DNA from: an uncultured Bacillota bacterium | Lineage (GTDB): Bacteria > Bacillota_I > Bacilli_A > RFN20 > CAG-826 | Assembly: GCA_946623775.1 (NCBI GenBank) | Contig: CAMORJ010000056.1 | Coordinates: 1-9,723 of the forward strand | DNA length: 9,723 nt | Direction of reading: 5' to 3' | The notes under the pieces: generated by a model | What the model was told of the DNA's origin: nothing | Databases searched by the model: none | Seen by the model: the letters and a program-made list of their open reading frames with translations, nothing else | In this document: one piece after another, positions 5,847 to 9,723 of the stretch | How the letters are laid out: every line of letters starts with the position of its first letter | How positions within the stretch are numbered: the first letter of the stretch is position 1 | Program-made: the position numbers and the translations under genes

Positions 5847-6686
5847 ATGAACAAACGCCCCATCTGCGCAATCCTTTACGATTTCGATTCCACCCTCGCG
5901 GTCACCGACATGCAGAATTTCGGATTCATCCCCGCGATGGGAATGACCCCTGCCGAATTCTGGGGCAGGACAGGCGAGTTCACCCGGCAGACGGGATGCG
6001 AGAAGATTCTTTCTTACCTCTACGTCATGAATGAGGTGGCCAAGGAAAAGGGCATCAAAATGGATGAAGCCTTCCTCCGCGAGTGCGGAAAGAACATCCA
6101 GTTCTTCCCCGGCGTCCTCACCTGGTTCAAGCGCATCAACGAATACGGCAAGGCCCATGGCGTGCGCGTCGAGCATTATCTTGTGTCCTCCGGGAATAAG
6201 GAAATCGTCGAAGGCTGCGCCATCGCGAAAGAGTTCAAAGTCATCTATGGCTGCGAGTACGTCTTCGACAAGAAGACCCATGAAGTCTTATGGCCGAAGC
6301 TCGCCATCAACTACACCCAGAAGACCCAGTACTTCTTCCGCATCTCCAAAGGCGTTTACGACGCGACCGATGACGTAGGCGTCAACGAGAAGAAGCCCGA
6401 AAGGCGCGTGCCCTATCAGAACATGGTCTATATCGGCGATGGGATGACCGACGTCCCATCCATGATCGTCGTCAAGAACAACTACGGCAAATCCATCGCC
6501 GTCTACCCAAAAGGCAAAGAGGACAAAGTCGAGGCTTTGAAGACCGAAGGGCGCGTCAACTACACCTGCGAGGCGGACTATACCGCAGGCGGAAAGCTTG
6601 AGGCCATCATGCACCTCATCATCCAGTCCATCGCCATCAACAACTCCCTGAGGAGGGAGGAAAACACCAATCCATTATTGGATTGA
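5847..6686 (+). CDS. HAD-superfamily phosphohydrolase
   Basis: 279 residues, cytoplasmic. All four haloacid dehalogenase-fold motifs are visible: motif I DFDSTL (12-17) with nucleophile D12 and acid/base D14; motif II SSG (114-116); a motif III lysine in KLAINYTQK (151 or 159); and motif IV GDGMTD (197-202) with Mg2+ ligands D198 and D202. A helical cap of about 80 residues lies between motifs I and II, as in phosphoserine-phosphatase-like enzymes, and a long insert (about 130-190) precedes motif IV. The substrate, some small phosphorylated metabolite, cannot be assigned. ATG 5847 is preferred to in-frame GTG 5820, which lies inside the promoter palindrome; AAGGAGG is 7 bases before the ATG. 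An inverted repeat (6668-6674/6679-6685) spans the last codons but lacks a T-run, so transcription may continue into the next gene. Confidence 0.88.
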   Translation: MNKRPICAILYDFDSTLAVTDMQNFGFIPAMGMTPAEFWGRTGEFTRQTGCEKILSYLYVMNEVAKEKGIKMDEAFLRECGKNIQFFPGVLTWFKRINEYGKAHGVRVEHYLVSSGNKEIVEGCAIAKEFKVIYGCEYVFDKKTHEVLWPKLAINYTQKTQYFFRISKGVYDATDDVGVNEKKPERRVPYQNMVYIGDGMTDVPSMIVVKNNYGKSIAVYPKGKEDKVEALKTEGRVNYTCEADYTAGGKLEAIMHLIIQSIAINNSLRREENTNPLLD

Positions 6687-6715
6687 TTCACGTCGGCGCC
6701 CCAAGAGAGTATATT
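6687..6715 (+). promoter_or_regulatory. Promoter of cytidylyltransferase-S1-pgi operon
   Basis: TTCACG (6687-6692, four of six matches) and TATATT (6710-6715) are 17 bases apart. Transcription would start near 6722, only about five bases before ATG 6727, so the message would be essentially leaderless. Confidence 0.6.
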
Positions 6716-6726
6716 ATTGTTCGGTT

Positions 6727-7452
6727 ATGCCAAAAGCCTCGGTGCAAAACATAGCCTTGGTCCTTGCAGGGGGCTCAGGAGAGCGGTTCGGCTCCCCCAC
6801 GCCCAAGCAGTTCCTTCCCATGTGCGGAATGCCATTGATGTGCCATTGCCTCACAAGCCTTCAGGAAAGCCCGTTGATCGACGAGATCTACATCGTCGGC
6901 AAAAAGGGCACGCTGGAGCAGACGGAGAAGCTGATTCACGACTACCGCCTCGCCAAAGCGAAGGCGGTCATCGAAGGCGGCGACACCAGGAAGAAAAGCG
7001 CCTACCGCGGGCTATGCTATCTGCGGAGGCTCAAGCTGGACCCCGACGCCATCGTGCTGATCTGCGATGCCGATCGGCCCAACCTCCCCCAATCCATGAT
7101 TGAGGAGAACATCTTGGCGGCCAGAGAATACGGGGCGGCCGTGACGGCGATCAACGCCACCGACTCCATCTTCTATTCGAGGTCGGGAGCGCTGGTCAAC
7201 GAATACATGCCCCGCCGAATGGTCTATCAGGCCCAAACCCCGCAGACATTCCGATTCGGGATCATATACAAAGCCCATCGGAAGGCGGCGATGTCGCCGA
7301 AATACGATCTCTACACCGACGACGCATCCTTGGTTTCGGCCATCATGCATGTCCACGTCGCGATCGTCGCGGGAAGCAAAGAGAACATCAAGATCAACAC
7401 CCCACAGGAAGAAGCGATATTCGCCAGCATCAGGAGGAACGCCCATGAATGA
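6727..7452 (+). CDS. ispD: IspD/TarI-family cytidylyltransferase
   Basis: 241 residues, the normal length for IspD, which joins CTP and 2-C-methyl-D-erythritol 4-phosphate in the MEP isoprenoid pathway. The related TarI makes CDP-ribitol for teichoic acid. Visible marks: LAGGSGERFGSPTPKQFL (13-30) with R20 and K27 for CTP binding, GGDTRKKSAYRGL (84-96), CDADRP (113-118) with the metal-site D114, QAQTPQTF (168-175), TDDASLV (197-203) and GSKENIKINTP (216-226). TDDASLV favours IspD, while VYQAQTPQ looks more like TarI; no tarJ, ispF or other pathway partner is adjacent, so IspD is my preferred but not certain call. The family's usual HD motif reads CD here. No Shine-Dalgarno site precedes ATG 6727. 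It overlaps the S1 gene by 8 bases. Confidence 0.78.
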   Translation: MPKASVQNIALVLAGGSGERFGSPTPKQFLPMCGMPLMCHCLTSLQESPLIDEIYIVGKKGTLEQTEKLIHDYRLAKAKAVIEGGDTRKKSAYRGLCYLRRLKLDPDAIVLICDADRPNLPQSMIEENILAAREYGAAVTAINATDSIFYSRSGALVNEYMPRRMVYQAQTPQTFRFGIIYKAHRKAAMSPKYDLYTDDASLVSAIMHVHVAIVAGSKENIKINTPQEEAIFASIRRNAHE

Positions 7453-7813
7453 AGTCATGCCCAAAGTCGGCGACGTTGCCACCGGCACCGTCGTCAAAGT
7501 GTTCTCCTCCTATGCCATCCTCCTGTTTGAGGAAGGCTGGACCGGATTGCTCCATATCAGCGAGCTATCCAGCAAATTCATCCGCTCCTTCACCTCTTAC
7601 GTCACCGTCGGCACCATCTACAGCGTCAAGGTGATCGCCATCGATGAGAACGGAGGCGTCAGAGTGTCGTTGAAGCAGATGACCGTCGCCGACAAGCGAA
7701 GGGCATTCCGCCACAGAAGAATCCCATCCTCGGAAGTCGACTTCCAAGCATTGGAAGAGAATCTGCCCGAGTGGATCAAAAACAGCAACAATTTAGGAGA
7801 AAACCATGATTAA
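7445..7813 (+). CDS. S1-domain RNA-binding protein (YugI/CvfD/GSP13-like)
   Basis: 122 residues with a single S1 OB-fold domain (about 6-78): KVGDVATGTVVKVFSSYAIL, GWTGLLHISELS (31-42) and KVIAIDENGGVRVSLKQM are typical strands and nucleic-acid-binding loops. A basic segment KRRAFRHRR (84-92) and a short acidic tail follow. This size and architecture match general stress protein 13 (YugI) and CvfD of Bacillota, ribosome-associated RNA-binding proteins often encoded near pgi; the neighbour downstream is pgi. ATG 7445 is chosen because AGGAGG (7432-7437) lies 7 bases upstream, in the end of the preceding gene; an in-frame extension from 7349 would add 32 residues unlike the family. It overlaps both neighbours by 8 bases (ATGAATGA and ATGATTAA), implying translational coupling. 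Confidence 0.9.
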   Translation: MNEVMPKVGDVATGTVVKVFSSYAILLFEEGWTGLLHISELSSKFIRSFTSYVTVGTIYSVKVIAIDENGGVRVSLKQMTVADKRRAFRHRRIPSSEVDFQALEENLPEWIKNSNNLGENHD

Positions 7814-9083
7814 TGTTGACTTCCAGTATTTAGGAAAAGACATCGATTTCGCTTCCTTCGAGCAGAAGGTCATGGAAATCGATAACGCGATCAACGAAAG
7901 AACCGGAGCCGGCGCCGATTACCTCGGCTGGGCCGACTACCCGCTTCATTACGACAAGGAAGAATTCGCCCGCATCGCCGAAGACGCGAAATACGTCCGC
8001 GAGAACTTCGATATCCTCGTCGTCTGCGGCATCGGAGGCTCGTATCTCGGCGCCCGCGCCGCGATTGAGGCCCTCAATGGACTGTTCCCGGACAACAAAG
8101 TCCAGATCATCTATTTGGGCCAGACGGTCGCCTCGAATTACCTCGCCCAGACCTTAGCCTACCTCAAAGGCAAGAGATTCGCCGTCAACGTCATCTCCAA
8201 ATCCGGGACCACCACCGAAACGGCCGTCTCCTTCCGCTTGCTCCGCGACATGCTGGTGGAACAGCTCGGCCAAGAGGAGGCGTCCAAGGCGATCTTCGCC
8301 ACCACCGATGCCAACAAAGGCGCCTTGCTTGAGCTTTGCAAGAAATACGGCTACAAGCGTTACGTCCTCCCAAGCGATATCGGAGGCCGCTACAGCGTCT
8401 TCACCGCCGTCGGCTTGTTCCCCTTGGCCGTCGCGGGCATCGACATCGCCGCCTTCATGAACGGCATGCTCATCGGCAGGGAAAGATACGGCAGCCACGC
8501 GATGAACGATTGCTATAAGTACGCCGTCGCGCGCCATGTCCTATACAAGGAATACCACTACTCCGTCGAAATGCTCGTCGCCTATGAGCCGAACTTCGTC
8601 CAGCTCGGCGAATGGTGGAAACAGCTCTTCGGCGAATCCGAAGGCAAAGACGGCACAGGCTTATTGCCCGATGCGGCGACCTTCACCACCGATTTGCATT
8701 CACTAGGCCAATATATCCAGGAAGGATCCCCCGTCTTGTTCGAGACCGTCCTCTGCATCGAAAAGCCGGAGAACGATATCAGCATCCCGCACGATAACGA
8801 TAACCTCGATGGCCTGAACTACCTCGAGGGCAAGACGTTGGACTTCGTGCAGAAGAAAGCGATGATGGGCACTCTCGCCGCCCACTCCGAGACCGGCGGC
8901 GTCCCCAACATCGTCCTCCACTTGGACCAACTGAACCCCACCACCCTCGGCGAGCTTATGTACTTCTTCATGAGGGCTTGCGCAATGAGCGCTTACCTCA
9001 ATGGGGTCAACCCCTTCAACCAGCCCGGCGTCGAAGTCTACAAGAAGAATATGTTCCATCTTCTTGGCAAGCCAGGCCATTAA
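7806..9083 (+). CDS. pgi: Glucose-6-phosphate isomerase
   Basis: Interconverts glucose 6-phosphate and fructose 6-phosphate in glycolysis and gluconeogenesis. At 425 residues it is the shorter Bacillus-type enzyme (about 450). Substrate phosphate loop SKSGTTTET (131-139) follows the GIGGSYLGARA segment (75-85). Catalytic marks by family position: R195 in DIGGRYS (191-197), E277 in GESEGK (276-281), H298 in TDLHSLGQYIQEG (295-307), and K413 in the signature NPFNQPGVEVYKK (402-414). Nothing essential is missing. AGGAGA (7795-7800) is 5 bases before ATG 7806, inside the end of the S1 gene, so its translation is probably coupled to it. It is the last gene of the trio, followed by a strong terminator. 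Confidence 0.97.
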   Translation: MINVDFQYLGKDIDFASFEQKVMEIDNAINERTGAGADYLGWADYPLHYDKEEFARIAEDAKYVRENFDILVVCGIGGSYLGARAAIEALNGLFPDNKVQIIYLGQTVASNYLAQTLAYLKGKRFAVNVISKSGTTTETAVSFRLLRDMLVEQLGQEEASKAIFATTDANKGALLELCKKYGYKRYVLPSDIGGRYSVFTAVGLFPLAVAGIDIAAFMNGMLIGRERYGSHAMNDCYKYAVARHVLYKEYHYSVEMLVAYEPNFVQLGEWWKQLFGESEGKDGTGLLPDAATFTTDLHSLGQYIQEGSPVLFETVLCIEKPENDISIPHDNDNLDGLNYLEGKTLDFVQKKAMMGTLAAHSETGGVPNIVLHLDQLNPTTLGELMYFFMRACAMSAYLNGVNPFNQPGVEVYKKNMFHLLGKPGH

Positions 9084-9100
9084 TTCAGCAATCGAATCGC

Positions 9101-9135
9101 AAGGCGACCGGCGTTCAAAAGTCGGTCGCCTTTTC
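9101..9135 (+). terminator. Terminator after pgi
   Basis: A 12-bp stem with one G-U pair (AAGGCGACCGGC 9101-9112, GTCGGTCGCCTT 9121-9132) and an 8-base loop ends in TTTTC. It lies 17 bases after the stop and closes the operon. Confidence 0.88.
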
Positions 9136-9183
9136 AATGCTTTTGCCAAGATGCCGATTTGGCAAACTTTTGTTCGTTTTTTG

Positions 9184-9212
9184 TTGCCATGGGTTTTCAA
9201 CTTTGCTATATT
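9184..9212 (+). promoter_or_regulatory. Promoter of the five-tRNA operon
   Basis: TTGCCA (9184-9189) and TATATT (9207-9212) are 17 bases apart, and TG sits one base before the -10 box, making an extended -10. Predicted start is near 9219, 18 bases before the first tRNA. The rest of the gap between pgi and the tRNAs shows only the pgi terminator and T-rich sequence. Confidence 0.85.
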
Positions 9213-9236
9213 ACATGAGCGCGTTTCAGCGCCCGC

Positions 9237-9311
9237 GGATGCTTAGCTCAGCGGGAGAGCATCGCCCTTACAAGGCGGGGGTCGTAGGTTCGAAACCTAC
9301 AGCATCCACCA
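9237..9311 (+). tRNA. tRNA-Val (anticodon TAC)
   Basis: Acceptor strands GGATGCT (9237-9243) and AGCATCC (9301-9307) pair fully; A discriminator and CCA (9309-9311) are encoded. The anticodon loop CTTACAA gives TAC at 9269-9271. The T loop is standard TTCGAAA. First gene of the cluster. Confidence 0.97.
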
Positions 9312-9333
9312 TGACGCGCGAGTTAAGGCCTGT

Positions 9334-9417
9334 GGGTGAATAGCGAAGTGGCCAAACGCGGCTGACTGTAAATCAGCTCCTTCGGGTTCGGTGGTTCAAA
9401 TCCATCTTCACCCACCA
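9334..9417 (+). tRNA. tRNA-Tyr (anticodon GTA)
   Basis: Class II tRNA with acceptor GGGTGAA (9334-9340) and TTCACCC (9407-9413), A discriminator and CCA 9415-9417. Anticodon stem GCTGA/TCAGC holds loop CTGTAAA with GTA at 9368-9370. A long variable arm (TCCTTCGGGTTCGG region) is typical of bacterial tRNA-Tyr. It lies 22 bases after tRNA-Val. Confidence 0.97.
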
Positions 9418-9424
9418 CCCTTTT

Positions 9425-9499
9425 TGGGGTGTAGCCAAGCGGTAAGGCAAGGGACTTTGACTCCCTGATGCACAGGTCCGATCCCTGTCACCCCAGCCA
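9425..9499 (+). tRNA. tRNA-Gln (anticodon TTG)
   Basis: Acceptor TGGGGTG (9425-9431) pairs with CACCCCA (9489-9495), with G discriminator and CCA 9497-9499. Loop CTTTGAC gives TTG at 9457-9459. The weak first pair (U1-A72) is usual for bacterial tRNA-Gln. The T loop reads TCCGATC, so position 55 (9478) is C instead of the normal T. It is separated from tRNA-Tyr by 7 bases. Confidence 0.96.
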
Positions 9500-9503
9500 T
9501 GAC

Positions 9504-9578
9504 CCTCCGCTAGCTCAGTGGTAGAGCACTTGACTTTTAATCAAGGGGTCGTGAGTTCGAGCCTCACGCGGGGGACCA
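9504..9578 (+). tRNA. tRNA-Lys (anticodon TTT)
   Basis: Acceptor CCTCCGC (9504-9510) pairs with GCGGGGG (9568-9574) with one U-G pair; A discriminator and CCA 9576-9578. Anticodon stem CTTGA/TCAAG holds loop CTTTTAA with TTT at 9536-9538. Only 4 bases separate it from tRNA-Gln. Confidence 0.97.
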
Positions 9579-9585
9579 TCTTAGG

Positions 9586-9671
9586 GCCCGAGTGGCGAAA
9601 TGGTAGACGCAAGGGACTTAAAATCCCTCGGAGTCAAATCCGTACCGGTTCGAGTCCGGTCTTGGGCACCA
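9586..9671 (+). tRNA. tRNA-Leu (anticodon TAA)
   Basis: Class II tRNA with acceptor GCCCGAG (9586-9592) and CTTGGGC (9661-9667, one G-U pair), A discriminator and CCA 9669-9671. Anticodon stem AGGGA/TCCCT holds loop CTTAAAA with TAA at 9619-9621, reading UUA/UUG. The variable arm (about 9629-9643) can pair. The T loop is standard TTCGAGT. Last gene of the cluster. Confidence 0.97.
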
Positions 9672-9683
9672 AGTTAATCATTT

Positions 9684-9710
9684 AGCGAACTTGAACGAGT
9701 TCGCTTTTTT
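9684..9710 (+). terminator. Terminator of the tRNA operon
   Basis: An 8-bp stem (AGCGAACT 9684-9691, AGTTCGCT 9698-9705) with loop TGAACG runs into six T (9705-9710). It lies 12 bases after tRNA-Leu(TAA). Confidence 0.92.
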
Positions 9711-9723
9711 CGTTGTTGTAAAT

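Noticed and set aside
5694..6281. Minus-strand open frame (195 codons) across the promoter and HAD gene
   Set aside because: It is antisense to the HAD gene, the promoter palindrome and the terminator, with no family resemblance.
6668..6685. Inverted repeat CAATCCA/TGGATTG at the end of the HAD gene as a terminator
   Set aside because: AT-rich 7-bp stem with no T-run; mentioned with the gene but not called.
2136..6694. Shared 13-base string ATTGATTCACGTC at 2136-2148 and 6682-6694, both next to stop codons
   Set aside because: One such match is expected by chance in nearly 10 kb, and the flanks do not match.
8978..9343. Plus-strand open frame of 121 codons ending in an AGEHRPYKAGVVGSKPTAST-like string
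   Set aside because: It runs across the pgi end, a terminator, a promoter and tRNA-Val; the tail is a translated tRNA.
1..9723. CRISPR array, transposon, prophage, toxin-antitoxin or defence genes
   Set aside because: No regularly spaced repeats, transposase, integrase or defence motifs are visible on either strand.

Overview
The window is an ordinary stretch of bacterial chromosome carrying nine protein genes and six tRNA genes. I see no insertion sequence, phage gene, CRISPR array, toxin-antitoxin pair or recognisable defence system. Base composition is balanced, roughly half G+C. TGA ends several genes, so the standard bacterial code applies. Shine-Dalgarno sites of the AGGAGG type, TTGACA/TATAAT-like promoters, a Bacillus-type Pgi, a YugI/CvfD-like S1 protein beside pgi and a CCA tail encoded in every tRNA gene point to a Bacillota (Firmicutes) relative. 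An uncultured gut-type Bacilli or Erysipelotrichia-like lineage is a guess I cannot prove from this sequence.

Layout: (1) 43-1542, the magnesium transporter MgtE, start inside the window. (2) 1561-1720, a self-contained tRNA-Leu(GAG) unit with its own promoter and hairpin. (3) 1739-2134, a small lipoprotein of unknown function closed by a strong terminator. (4) 2247-3779, an ABC-F translation factor ATPase preceded by a 112-base region full of inverted repeats. (5) 3776-4315 on the minus strand, a divergent LemA-like membrane protein, convergent with and overlapping the ABC-F gene by 4 bases. (6) 4451-5713, a six-helix membrane diguanylate cyclase with a GGEEF active site, divergent from the LemA-like gene across a 135-base region carrying four AAGCGG half-sites. 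(7) 5847-6686, a HAD-family phosphohydrolase whose -10 box sits in a perfect 17-bp palindrome. (8) 6727-9083, a tightly overlapping trio: an IspD/TarI-family cytidylyltransferase, a single-domain S1 RNA-binding protein and glucose-6-phosphate isomerase, closed by a terminator. (9) 9184-9710, a tRNA operon Val-Tyr-Gln-Lys-Leu with a near-consensus extended -10 promoter and a terminator.

Functionally the region is mostly housekeeping: Mg2+ uptake, ribosome rescue or maintenance, isoprenoid or wall-polymer precursor synthesis, glycolysis entry and tRNA supply. The accessory-looking part is the middle: the cyclic-di-GMP enzyme and the LemA-like protein share a control region. The signals most worth a second look are regulatory: palindromic operators, alternative hairpins before the ABC-F gene, and three genes whose -10 boxes lie so close to the start codon that the mRNAs look leaderless. 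Two tRNA genes also have C instead of T at the normally invariant position 55.
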